A DNA stretch of 64,000 nucleotides. Origin: Streptomyces sp. MUM 178J. Lineage in GTDB: Bacteria > Actinomycetota > Actinomycetes > Streptomycetales > Streptomycetaceae. The position numbers and the translations under genes are program-made. The stretch is taken from the NCBI RefSeq assembly GCF_022414575.1, contig NZ_JADWYQ010000022.1:1-64000 (forward strand), in the 5' to 3' direction. Shown here piece after piece: positions 25,782 through 33,969 of this stretch; positions within the stretch are counted from its first letter, which is position 1; every line of letters begins with the position of its first letter. Below the pieces are notes generated by a model. That model was not told where the DNA came from and searched no databases. It was given only the letters and a program-made list of their open reading frames with translations.

Positions 25782-26926
25782 CCACACAGACCGCCGGCGC
25801 GAGCGCCGGCACCCCGCCGCCGTCCTGGCTGGACACCGAACGACCCGCCGCCCGGCCGGACATCGAGATCACCGAAGGGCTCAACGGCGAGCCCCTCGCC
25901 TACGACCCGGTGGGCGGCCACTACACCAGGCTCTCCCGCAGCGGAGCTGCCATCCTCACGGCGCTCGACGGCACTGTGACCGGGCGGGAGTTCGCCCGCC
26001 GCGCGGTCGGCGCCGGCCGACCGGCCGCCGACGGGAACGCCGAGCGGATGGTGCTGGACTTCCTCGGCGAGTTGCGGGCGGCCGGGCTCCTCACCGTCCC
26101 GCCCGCCCGGGGACAGCAGGAGGCGGCCGTCCGGTTCGCCCGGAGCAGTCATATGCCGCGCCGGGCTCTGGTGGGACCGCGCGTGTCCGACGTACTGGAT
26201 CCGGTGGCCGCCGTACTGCGGCGCGCGCCGGGCCTGTTCGGCGTCCTGTGGACGGCGGCGGCCGTCGGCAGTCTGATCGCCGCGGGCACTGTCGTCGCCT
26301 CGCAGGCCGCGGCCGAGGGCCCGAGTCTGTCCGGGCTGGGCACGGGCTGGGCCCTGATCGTCGGACTCATGATCGTGCAGACCGTGGTCCACGAGCTGAG
26401 CCACGGGGTGGCCTGCCGGTTCTACGGCGTGCGGGTCAGGGAGATCGGCATCGGGCTGCTGTTCTACCTCGTGCCCGCGGCCTATGTGGACCGCACCGAC
26501 GCCTACCGGCTGCGCACCCGCGGACCGCGGGCGGTCATCGCCCTCGCCGGCGTGGCGCTGGACATGCTGTGGCTCGGCGGCTGGGCCGTGCTCGCGCTCA
26601 CCGCGAGCGGCGGCGCCGCCCATCTCTCGGTGGTGATGGTCTGGCTCCAACTCGGCCTGCTGCTGGCCAACCTGAACCCGCTGCTGCCCACCGACGGGTA
26701 CCACGCGCTGGAGGCCGCGTTCGGCGCGGTCAACCTGCGGTCCCGGGCGCTGACCGCACTGCGCTGCCGGATCCTGCGCCAGACGCCGCCGAGCTGGCTC
26801 GCCGCTCGAAGCCGCTCCCAGCGCGTCCGGTACCAGCTGTTCGGACTCGTCTGCCTGGTCTACGCACTGGCCATCGCGGTCTTCGTCGCCCGCTCGCTGG
26901 CGCTGTTGACGGGGTGGACGGCATGA
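25778..26926 (+). CDS. M50-family intramembrane metalloprotease with PqqD-like N-terminus
   Basis: Encodes 382 residues. Residues about 30-105 look like a PqqD/RRE-type domain (GEPLAYDPVGGHYTRLSRSG, LDGTVTGREFARRAV), which usually binds RiPP leaders. The membrane part has VVHELSHGVACRFYG with the HExxH zinc site and NLNPLLPTDGYHALEA with the partner Asp, the two hallmarks of site-2-type M50 proteases. At least six hydrophobic segments follow. It is the best candidate for removing the leader at the membrane, possibly with export. Overlaps of four bases tie it to both neighbours. Confidence 0.85.
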   Translation: MTTQTAGASAGTPPPSWLDTERPAARPDIEITEGLNGEPLAYDPVGGHYTRLSRSGAAILTALDGTVTGREFARRAVGAGRPAADGNAERMVLDFLGELRAAGLLTVPPARGQQEAAVRFARSSHMPRRALVGPRVSDVLDPVAAVLRRAPGLFGVLWTAAAVGSLIAAGTVVASQAAAEGPSLSGLGTGWALIVGLMIVQTVVHELSHGVACRFYGVRVREIGIGLLFYLVPAAYVDRTDAYRLRTRGPRAVIALAGVALDMLWLGGWAVLALTASGGAAHLSVVMVWLQLGLLLANLNPLLPTDGYHALEAAFGAVNLRSRALTALRCRILRQTPPSWLAARSRSQRVRYQLFGLVCLVYALAIAVFVARSLALLTGWTA

Positions 26927-29340
26927 CCCGCACCATGCTCGGGAACGACGGCGTGGACACCACCGGCCACACGCTCGTCGAGGGACCTGCTCTGGCCCGC
27001 GTGGCCGGGCTGCCGGCGCGGTCCGTGGCGGTCCTGGCCGCCAAACCGCTCGCGCGGCTCCTCGACCGGATCGCCGCCGCCCGCGCCGACCTGCACGCCC
27101 TGGGCGCCGAAGTGGCGGAACTGCTGTACGCGGCCGTGCCGCTGATGGACTCGGCGTCCGGTCGCCGGGCGGCCCTGGGGTGGCGACGGGCCGCGCATGC
27201 GGCCGATCCTGTGCCGGCGCCCCCTGCGCTGGTCGCCGAGGTGACCTCCGTCCTGTGCGGGACCAAGGCGGACTGCTCCGCGCTGCACCGCTGGGCGGAG
27301 AGCGCCGAGCGGCTCCGGACACACCGGTCGGACCTGCGGCAGGCGGTGGCGGAGACCCGCGCGGAGCAGGAGCGATCCCTGGCCGCGCTCATGGCGGAGC
27401 CGGCGGTGGCCCGGGCCCTCTCCGTGGTCTCCCCGGTGTTCTTCGCGCGGATGGCCAAGGACCGGGCGCTGGACCGTGGGGAACGGGTGACCGCGTACGG
27501 GTACGCCGTCCGCACCACGCTCAAGGCCAGCCCGCTCTCATCGCTCACGGACGTGGTCGTCCCGGGCGCGGCGCACGGGGAACGGGTCCGGGTCGGTCTC
27601 CATCCCCTGGTCGGCCGGGTGCTGCTGCACACGGCGGCCACCCGGGCCGAGGTGCGCGACCAGCTGGTGTGGCGGGCCAACGACTCCCTCAGGGGAGCGG
27701 GGGAAACGGCCCGGTTGAGCGTGCCGCTCCTGTCGGCCGGCGACGGCTGGGCCTGGTCCCACCAGCTGTCGGTGGACGCCCGCCGGCGGCCGGATCTCAG
27801 CTCCGTCCTCGGCGAGCCGGCGCGCTTCGAGGAGCCGGGGCGGCTGTCCGCGGACCGGCTGGGGCGCTATCTGGCGAGCGGCCTGGTCTGTGTCGACGAC
27901 CCCTGTCCGCCGGACCGCCTCATGCCCTGGCTCGCCGGTCTGCTGGCGTCCGCACCGGACGCGTCCGGCCGGACGGCCGCCGAGCTGCTGACCGAGGCGG
28001 CCGGACACCTCGCCCGTATCGCTGACGGCACCCCGTCCCAGCGGTCCCAGGGACTGCGGGGCCTCGACGCCGCCCTCACCGCCGCGCTGAGGGAGCTGGA
28101 CGCCCCCGACGAGTGGCCGCTCAACGCGGTCACGCCGGTCTACGAGGACCGTGCCGGAGCGGTCGGGGTCGACCCGCCGGTCGGCGAGGCCCGCAGGGCC
28201 GTGCTGCGCCACGCCGGGGCGGCCTGTGCTTCCCTCCGGGTCTCGGACGAGTACCAGGCCGTCACCGACGCCTTCGTCGCCCGCTTCGGCGACGGCGGCG
28301 TGTGCGAGGACGTCTTCGCCTTCTGCACGGACCTTGCCGAGACCGGGCCGCCGCAGACCGGGCCGCCAGGGGCCCCGCGGCCCGCCCGGCCGGGCCGGTC
28401 GAGCTGTCTGCCCTCCCTCGCGGTCCTCTACCAGCACGCCCGTGGCCATGACGAGGGCCCCCTGGTGGTCGTCAACCAGATCTCCTCAGGCTGCGGAGCC
28501 ATCGCCGCGAGGTTCCACCGACTGCTCGACGGACCGGGCGGCGCCGGGTTCGCCGACCGGCTGCGGAACTGGGTCGCGACCCTCTACCCGCAGGCCGAGT
28601 GCCTGGAGTTCGTGCCGGCCAGAGAAGCCAACCCGCTCCAGGCCGACAGCGGCGGACTGCTGCCCGCGCTGCACTGGCCGGGTACCGCCCGGCCGTACGG
28701 ACCCGGAGCCCCGGTGACGGAGTTGCAGCTCGTGCACGACCCGGACCGCCACGCGCTGGAACTGCGCCGCCGCGGTGCGGGACCGGTCGCCCCCGTCTGC
28801 CTGGGGACCGTGCCCCGGCACCTGGTGGGCGGCGCGGCACGGGTGCTGCTGACCCTGGCGGATCCCTGGTGGCTTCCCCCAGGGCAGGCCGACGGGACCC
28901 GTACGGACGGTCCGGTCAGCGTGCCGAACGGCGCGTTCCCCCGTCGGAGTGCCGGGCGGGCGGTGGTGTGCCGGGCCCACTGGCGGTGCGACAGCTCCGA
29001 GGTGCCCCGACGGGCTTCGGGCGAGGACTGGCCCGACTTCCTCGAACGCGTGGACGGCTGGCGGCGGTCCAGGGGCATGCCCGCGGAGGTCTTTGTGCGA
29101 TGCGGGACCGGCTTCCCCCGGCGCGACGCACTCCGCAAGCCGCTGTGGATCGCCTTCGCCTCACCCGTCGGGCTGGAGGCACTGCACCGGCTGCCCGATC
29201 GGCCCGGGGCGCCGGTGGTCTTCACCGAGTGCCTGCCGGACCGCGAGGACCCGACCGGACGGGTCGGGGGCCGGGAGCGCGTGGTGGAGCACTGCCTGCA
29301 CGTGGCCCGCACCAGCCCGACGGCAGGAGGGCGGCACTGA
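26923..29340 (+). CDS. Split LanB dehydratase, glutamylation subunit
   Basis: Encodes 805 residues, the size of the large subunit of split LanB enzymes such as TbtB or GodF. The Lant_dehydr_N pattern is visible: RTTLKASPLSSLTDV, then VVVNQISSGCGAIAARFHRLL and PVTELQLVHDP. These enzymes use glutamyl-tRNA to glutamylate Ser/Thr side chains of the precursor. The elimination step needs a second protein, encoded two bases downstream. The four precursors are rich in Ser, consistent with several dehydroalanines. Confidence 0.88.
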   Translation: MTRTMLGNDGVDTTGHTLVEGPALARVAGLPARSVAVLAAKPLARLLDRIAAARADLHALGAEVAELLYAAVPLMDSASGRRAALGWRRAAHAADPVPAPPALVAEVTSVLCGTKADCSALHRWAESAERLRTHRSDLRQAVAETRAEQERSLAALMAEPAVARALSVVSPVFFARMAKDRALDRGERVTAYGYAVRTTLKASPLSSLTDVVVPGAAHGERVRVGLHPLVGRVLLHTAATRAEVRDQLVWRANDSLRGAGETARLSVPLLSAGDGWAWSHQLSVDARRRPDLSSVLGEPARFEEPGRLSADRLGRYLASGLVCVDDPCPPDRLMPWLAGLLASAPDASGRTAAELLTEAAGHLARIADGTPSQRSQGLRGLDAALTAALRELDAPDEWPLNAVTPVYEDRAGAVGVDPPVGEARRAVLRHAGAACASLRVSDEYQAVTDAFVARFGDGGVCEDVFAFCTDLAETGPPQTGPPGAPRPARPGRSSCLPSLAVLYQHARGHDEGPLVVVNQISSGCGAIAARFHRLLDGPGGAGFADRLRNWVATLYPQAECLEFVPAREANPLQADSGGLLPALHWPGTARPYGPGAPVTELQLVHDPDRHALELRRRGAGPVAPVCLGTVPRHLVGGAARVLLTLADPWWLPPGQADGTRTDGPVSVPNGAFPRRSAGRAVVCRAHWRCDSSEVPRRASGEDWPDFLERVDGWRRSRGMPAEVFVRCGTGFPRRDALRKPLWIAFASPVGLEALHRLPDRPGAPVVFTECLPDREDPTGRVGGRERVVEHCLHVARTSPTAGGRH

Positions 29341-29341
29341 G

Positions 29342-30208
29342 ATGGACACAATGGACACACCGGAATGGCTGTACGCACGCCTGCACCACACCAGCCACCA
29401 GGACGGGGAGCTCCTGCTGGGCACCCTCGTCCCGGACTGGGCGGCCGCGGCCGAACGGCTCGGCGCCGCTCGCTGGTTCTTCATCCGCTACGCCGACGCC
29501 GACGGTCCGCATCTGCGACTGCGCTTCTACGGTCCGCCCGCCGCGATGGACGCGTGCTGGGCCGCGGGACGGGAACTCTGGCGTCGATCCGACCGTCGCA
29601 GGACCGCCCCGGGCGAGGTCCGCCGACTCCATCCGGCGGCGGAGGACTTCACCCCGCGCCGCGGTCACCGGCGTCTGTCCCTGGGCGTCTACAGCAGGGA
29701 GCACCACTACTACGGGTCCCCCGCCGCCACCGAGATCGCCGAGGAGGTGTTCCAGGCGAGCAGCCGGGCGGCACTCGCCACCGTGGCGGCTACGGGCGCC
29801 GACCGCACGGCGCGCGCCCTGCTCGCGCTGGAGTTCCTCCGGGCCTGCACCGGCAGCCTCGGCCCGGCACAGCGCAGCCGCGTCTGGCGACTGCACTGGC
29901 GGCACTGGACGGCCGTCCTAGACGGCGATCCGGCGGGGCTGGGCCGGGCGGAGGAGTCAGCGGCGCGCTGGCGGGCCGCCGGGCGTGCCGGCGCTGCGGA
30001 TCAGGCGGAACCGCTCGTCCGGTTGGCCGAGCGGGTCGTGGACGGAGTTCACCGGGCGCTGGCCGTGGACCCGGAGGCGGTCGCCTCCCGGCTCCTCCTG
30101 ATGCACATGCACATGACTCTCAACCGACTCGGCTTCCTGCCTCTGGAGGAAGCCGTCCTCGGGCGGGCCGCCCAGGGGGGCGACCATGCCGTCCCCGTCG
30201 GCCCCTGA
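29342..30208 (+). CDS. Thiopeptide-type LanB C-terminal protein (elimination or cycloaddition)
   Basis: Encodes 288 residues. The start WLYARLHHTSHQDGELLLGTLVP followed by ARWFFIRYADADGPHLRLRFYG is the hallmark of the SpaB_C/thiopeptide-type domain. In the family one subgroup eliminates glutamate to give dehydroalanine (TbtC, GodG), another performs [4+2] ring closure (TbtD). Only one copy is present here, next to the glutamylation subunit, so elimination is the simpler reading and the product would be linear, goadsporin-like. A cyclase role cannot be excluded from sequence. Confidence 0.85.
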   Translation: MDTMDTPEWLYARLHHTSHQDGELLLGTLVPDWAAAAERLGAARWFFIRYADADGPHLRLRFYGPPAAMDACWAAGRELWRRSDRRRTAPGEVRRLHPAAEDFTPRRGHRRLSLGVYSREHHYYGSPAATEIAEEVFQASSRAALATVAATGADRTARALLALEFLRACTGSLGPAQRSRVWRLHWRHWTAVLDGDPAGLGRAEESAARWRAAGRAGAADQAEPLVRLAERVVDGVHRALAVDPEAVASRLLLMHMHMTLNRLGFLPLEEAVLGRAAQGGDHAVPVGP

Positions 30209-30381
30209 ATCCGCCCGCCGCGAGCAGCGCCCCGCCTCCCCGGGGCCGCTTCCGCCGGGGTCCCGTCCTGCCCCCAGCCGGAGAGACCCCGGCCCCAGAC
30301 CCGGCGCGCGTCCGTGCGCCGTACCGGTCCCGTCCGACCGGACCGGATCCCAGTGATCACGACGATCAGAGAGGAACTCAG

Positions 30382-30546
30382 ATGAACGACCTGGACCTGC
30401 ACCTGGAGCAGGAAGCACCCGAGATCGAGGTCCTGCCGGACACCCAGTCCGCGGGGTCCTCCGCCGGCTGCGTCAGCACTGCCGGCTCCTTCTCCTGCCC
30501 CGCAGGGTCGATCGGCAGCGTGGGCTCCGCCAGCAGCGCCGGCTGA
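30382..30546 (+). CDS. RiPP precursor peptide 1
   Basis: Encodes 54 residues starting MNDLDLHLEQEAPEIEVLP, an acidic leader ending in the shared EVLP, followed by a Ser/Gly/Ala-rich core with two Cys: SSAGCVSTAG, then SFSCPAGSIG and a terminal SASSAG. AGAGAGG precedes the start. The leader resembles thiopeptide and goadsporin leaders and would be read by the RRE/E1-like proteins. The SSAGCV piece matches, from memory, the end of goadsporin. First of four tandem precursor genes. Confidence 0.9.
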   Translation: MNDLDLHLEQEAPEIEVLPDTQSAGSSAGCVSTAGSFSCPAGSIGSVGSASSAG

Positions 30547-30657
30547 CGCGCAGGCGCCCACGTACCGCGCGCACCATCGCCCGGCCCGCCCCGGGCCGGT
30601 CCCGCCCCCCGGCGGTCGGGGGGCGGACACACCAACACCCAACGAAGGAGAACCGTC

Positions 30658-30816
30658 GTGAACGATCTCGATCTGCGCCTGGAGCAGGAAGCGCCGGAGC
30701 TGGAGGTGCTCCCCGAGGAGTACTCCGCGGGCAACGTCTCCTGCGCCGCCACCGTGGGCTCCGGCTCGTGCCCCGCCATGACCTGGGGCACCGCCAGCAC
30801 GCTGAGCTCGAAGTAG
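30658..30816 (+). CDS. RiPP precursor peptide 2
   Basis: Encodes 52 residues from a GTG with GAAGGAG nine bases upstream. The leader reads NDLDLRLEQEAPELEVLP, nearly identical to precursor 1. The core differs: NVSCAATVGSGSCPAMTWG, then TASTLSSK at the end, with two Cys, a Met-Thr-Trp segment and a terminal Lys not seen in the others. Short length and a GTG start make this gene easy to miss. Confidence 0.88.
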   Translation: MNDLDLRLEQEAPELEVLPEEYSAGNVSCAATVGSGSCPAMTWGTASTLSSK

Positions 30817-30894
30817 CCGTCAGGACCGGGCGGGGCGCCGCCCCACCCGTCGCCGACGACCGACCGGAACACGATCGCGGAGAAGGAGAGTCAC

Positions 30895-31065
30895 GTGTCA
30901 GAGACGCACAACCTTGAACTCGTCCTGGAACAGGAACTGCCGGAGCTGGAACCGCTGCCCCCCGCCCAGGCGCCCGGCAGCACCCTCGGCAGCGCCAGCA
31001 GCATCAGCTGCGCGTCCTGCCCGGCGGGCTCGCTGAGCAGCGCCGGCACGGCAGGCAGTCGCTGA
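30895..31065 (+). CDS. RiPP precursor peptide 3
   Basis: Encodes 56 residues from a GTG with GAAGGAGAG upstream. The leader SETHNLELVLEQELPELEPLP keeps the LEQE and LP landmarks. The core contains GSTLGSASSISCASCPAGS, then LSSAGTAGSR. It shares the CPAGS block with precursor 1 and an LSSAG block reminiscent of goadsporin. Two Cys three residues apart and many Ser would be azole and dehydroalanine sites. Confidence 0.88.
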   Translation: MSETHNLELVLEQELPELEPLPPAQAPGSTLGSASSISCASCPAGSLSSAGTAGSR

Positions 31066-31178
31066 CCCGGCAGCGCACGACACCACACGCGCACCACACG
31101 ACCCGAGTACCACACCACCCGAGTACGACATCCCTTCCGGCGGGCGACCGCCTGCCGGCCGCAGAACAGGAGGCGACC

Positions 31179-31376
31179 ATGTCCGACTCAGCAGACGACG
31201 ACCGTCTGAACCCGCTGAAGGCGCTCGACCTGAGCCTCGCTCAGGAACTCCCGGAGCTGGAAGTGCTGCCGTCCGCGCACGCGCCGGGCAGCACCTTCGG
31301 CACCGCCGGCACCGGGAGCTCCATCTCCACCCCGTCGGGCACGTTCGGCAGCGCCGGTTCGGCGAGCAGCGCATGA
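31179..31376 (+). CDS. RiPP precursor peptide 4 (cysteine-free)
   Basis: Encodes 65 residues from an ATG with CAGGAGG upstream. The leader is extended at the N-terminus (SDSADDDRLNPLKA) and then reads LDLSLAQELPELEVLP as in the others. The core has no Cys: GSTFGTAGTGSSISTPSG, then TFGSAGSASSA. Where precursors 1-3 have SCPA, this one has STPS, so Thr replaces Cys. Only oxazoles/methyloxazoles and dehydro residues could form, or the peptide is an unmodified helper. Confidence 0.88.
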   Translation: MSDSADDDRLNPLKALDLSLAQELPELEVLPSAHAPGSTFGTAGTGSSISTPSGTFGSAGSASSA

Positions 31377-31482
31377 GCGCTGCCCGGCTCCCGGGAGACC
31401 GGGTGACCGCGCGCACGGCGTGACCCGGCCCGGGACCGGGCGTGGGAGGCCGGTTCGCGCCGCGTGCGCGGACCGGCCGCCC

Positions 31483-32976
31483 TCAGTGGCTGGTGAGCTG
31501 TCCGGCGAGCTTGCCGTGCATGTCGGCGCTGGGCTTGTTCAGGCCGATGATGGTGACCTTCTTGCCGCGCTGGTTGTACTTGGTCTCGATGGCGTCGAGG
31601 GCGGCGACGGAGGAGGCGTCCCAGATGTGGGCGTCGGACAGGTCGATGACGACGTCGTCCGGGTCGTCCTTGTAGTCGAACTGGTAGACGAGGTCGTTGG
31701 AGGAGGCGAAGAACAGCTCGCCCGTGACCGCGTACACGACCTGGTTGCCGTCCGGGTCGACGACTCCGGTGACCTCGGCCATGTGGGCCACCCGCTTGGC
31801 GAAGATCACCATGGCGGCGACGGAGCCGACGATGACGCCGATGGCGAGGTTGTGCGTGGCGACGACGACGGCGACGGTGACGGCCATGACGGTGGTCTCG
31901 CCGATCGGCAGGCGCTGGAGGGTCCTCGGGGCGATGGAGTGCCAGTCGAAGGTGGCGACCGACACCATGATCATGACGGCGACCAGGGCGGCCATCGGGA
32001 TGTCCGAGACGACCGGCCCGAAGACGATGCACAGCACCATCAGGAAGGAGCCGGCGAGGAAGGTCGACAGCCGCGTGCGGGCGCCGGAGACCTTCACGTT
32101 GATCATTGTCTGACCGATCATGGCGCAGCCGCCCATGCCGCCGAAGAAGCCGGTGACGATGTTGGCGATGCCCTGGCCGATGGACTCGCGGGTCTTGTTG
32201 GAGTGGGTGTCGGTGAGGTCGTCGACCAGCTTGGCCGTCATCAGCGACTCCATCAGCCCGACCAGCGCGAAGGCGAAGGCGTACGGGGCGATGGTCGTCA
32301 GCGTGTCCATGGTGAACGGCACGTCCGGCAGCCCCGGCACCGGCAGCGAGGACGGCAGCTCGCCCTTGTCGCCCACGGTCGGCACCGCGAGGCCCGCGCC
32401 GATCGTGATGACGGTCAGAACGACGATGGAGACCAGCGGCGCGGGGACGACACTGGTCAGCTTCGGGAAGAAGACCATCATCAGCAGGCCGGCGGCGATC
32501 AGCGGGTACACCACCCACGGCACATCGCTCATCTCCGGCACCTGCGCCATGAAGATCAGGATGGCGAGGGCGTTGACGAAGCCGACCATGACGCTGCGCG
32601 GAATGAACCGCATCAGCTTGGCCACCCCGAGCGCGCCGAGGGCTATCTGCATCAGACCGCCGAGAATGACTGCGGCGATCAGGTAGCCAAGGCCGTACTC
32701 CTGGTTCAGCGGGGCGATCACCAGGGCTATGGCGCCGGTCGCGGCGGAGATCATCGCCTTGCGGCCACCCACGATCGCGATGACCACCGCCATGGTGAAG
32801 GAGGCGAAGAGCCCGACGGCCGGGTCGACTCCCGCGATGATCGAGAAGGAGATCGCCTCGGGGATCAGCGCCAGGGCGACCACGAGCCCGGCGAGGACCT
32901 CGGTGCGGAAGACCCTGGGCGAAGCGAGCCAGTCGGGCTTGGACGGCTTGGGCACAGCGGCGAGCGGTGAGGACAT
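31483..32976 (-). CDS. SulP-family anion transporter with STAS domain
   Basis: Encodes 497 residues. It begins in a SulP pattern ([36 protein letters not shown]), with ten or more hydrophobic segments through residue about 390 and the conserved [15 protein letters not shown] block. The C-terminal 100 residues are a STAS domain ([11 protein letters not shown], then [19 protein letters not shown]). Family members transport sulfate, bicarbonate or other anions at the plasma membrane. It is convergent with the precursor genes and ordinary in composition, so I regard it as chromosomal and not part of the RiPP locus. Confidence 0.92.
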   Translation of the reverse strand: MSSPLAAVPKPSKPDWLASPRVFRTEVLAGLVVALALIPEAISFSIIAGVDPAVGLFASFTMAVVIAIVGGRKAMISAATGAIALVIAPLNQEYGLGYLIAAVILGGLMQIALGALGVAKLMRFIPRSVMVGFVNALAILIFMAQVPEMSDVPWVVYPLIAAGLLMMVFFPKLTSVVPAPLVSIVVLTVITIGAGLAVPTVGDKGELPSSLPVPGLPDVPFTMDTLTTIAPYAFAFALVGLMESLMTAKLVDDLTDTHSNKTRESIGQGIANIVTGFFGGMGGCAMIGQTMINVKVSGARTRLSTFLAGSFLMVLCIVFGPVVSDIPMAALVAVMIMVSVATFDWHSIAPRTLQRLPIGETTVMAVTVAVVVATHNLAIGVIVGSVAAMVIFAKRVAHMAEVTGVVDPDGNQVVYAVTGELFFASSNDLVYQFDYKDDPDDVVIDLSDAHIWDASSVAALDAIETKYNQRGKKVTIIGLNKPSADMHGKLAGQLTSH

Positions 32977-33344
32977 GCAACCGTTTCTTGTTCCGTGCGC
33001 ACACGCCCAACCGCTGGACGCAAGCGCGCTTCGTACTCGACTCCGTTGCCGAGGTCAGTCCCCGGCGGCCCGGCCACGACGGGGGCCCTGCCGGTGGGAG
33101 AGGCGGCCGGGAGGCCGCCGGTCGGGCATCATTGCCCGGAAGCCTTGGGTCGCCGCCCGGGTGCGGCCCGGTCCGGACCGCATTGGCGGCGAACATCCAT
33201 GACTCTACCCTGACGTGAGGGCAGAGTGCGACGTGAGGCTTGTGAAATGCAGATAAACGGCACGTTCGGGCTGTGACTCCAGCCATTCATCCGGGGTGGA
33301 GCCGGCCCGTCACGGCGTGCACGGTGGGACGGAGAAGGCAGGCA
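32977..33344. other. Divergent gap between SulP and MerR genes
   Basis: About 370 bases without a gene. It must contain the promoters for both divergent neighbours, but I could not pick a MerR-type elongated-spacer promoter with confidence. No inverted repeat stands out. Confidence 0.35.
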
Positions 33345-33752
33345 ATGGCGGACCAGGCACGGCAGATGCAGATCGGTGAGGTTGCCGAGAGGACCGGTCT
33401 GTCGCTCCGCACGATCCGCCATTACGAGGACGTGGGCCTCGTCACACCGTCCGCCCGCAGCAAGGGCGGCTTCCGTCTCTACACGGAAGCCGACGTCGAC
33501 CGGCTCATGGTGGTCCGCCGGATGAAGCCGCTGGACTTCTCCCTGGAGGAGATGCGGGAGCTGCTGGGAATCATCGACCGGATCACCGCCGCCGACGACG
33601 CCCCTGCCGAGGACGAGCGACAGCGCCTGCGCGAGCGGCTGGACGCGTACCAGAAGGTCGCCGACGCGCGCTGCGAGAAGCTGCGGGCCCAGCTGATGGC
33701 CGCCGAGGACTTCGCCGCCACGCTCCACCGCAAGCTCGACGAAGTCGGCTGA
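33345..33752 (+). CDS. MerR-family regulator
   Basis: Encodes 135 residues from an ATG with GGAGAAGG upstream. The winged helix is clear: MQIGEVAERTGLSLRTIRHYEDVGLVTPSARS, then GGFRLYTEADVDRL. A dimerisation helix covers residues about 75-125. There is no metal-binding Cys pattern; one Cys (DARCEKL) is present in the helix. It is divergent from the SulP transporter gene, a common arrangement for a regulator and its target, although this link is an inference. Confidence 0.9.
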   Translation: MADQARQMQIGEVAERTGLSLRTIRHYEDVGLVTPSARSKGGFRLYTEADVDRLMVVRRMKPLDFSLEEMRELLGIIDRITAADDAPAEDERQRLRERLDAYQKVADARCEKLRAQLMAAEDFAATLHRKLDEVG

Positions 33753-33969
33753 CCGCGTGCCGCCGTGGCACGGGGCGCCGAGGCGGTCCGGCGCGGGCGG
33801 GCGGCGGCGGGGGCCGGACTGCGCCCCGGAGCGGCCCGAGGGCCCGACGGGACAGCGCATCGACTGAACCGGACTCCCGGGCGCACGCCTCCGCGCTCCC
33901 TCGCGCTTCCCCGTGTCTCGCAGCACACTTGACGCCTGTACAGGAACTGGCTCTCGGAGGGGGACGCAT

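Noticed and set aside
29342..30208. Confident assignment as thiopeptide [4+2] cyclase
   Set aside because: Elimination and cyclase subgroups share the visible motifs; with a single copy beside the glutamylation subunit, elimination is simpler.
31483..32976. SulP transporter as exporter of the RiPP product
   Set aside because: SulP proteins move small inorganic anions; strand, spacing and family do not support a role in peptide export.
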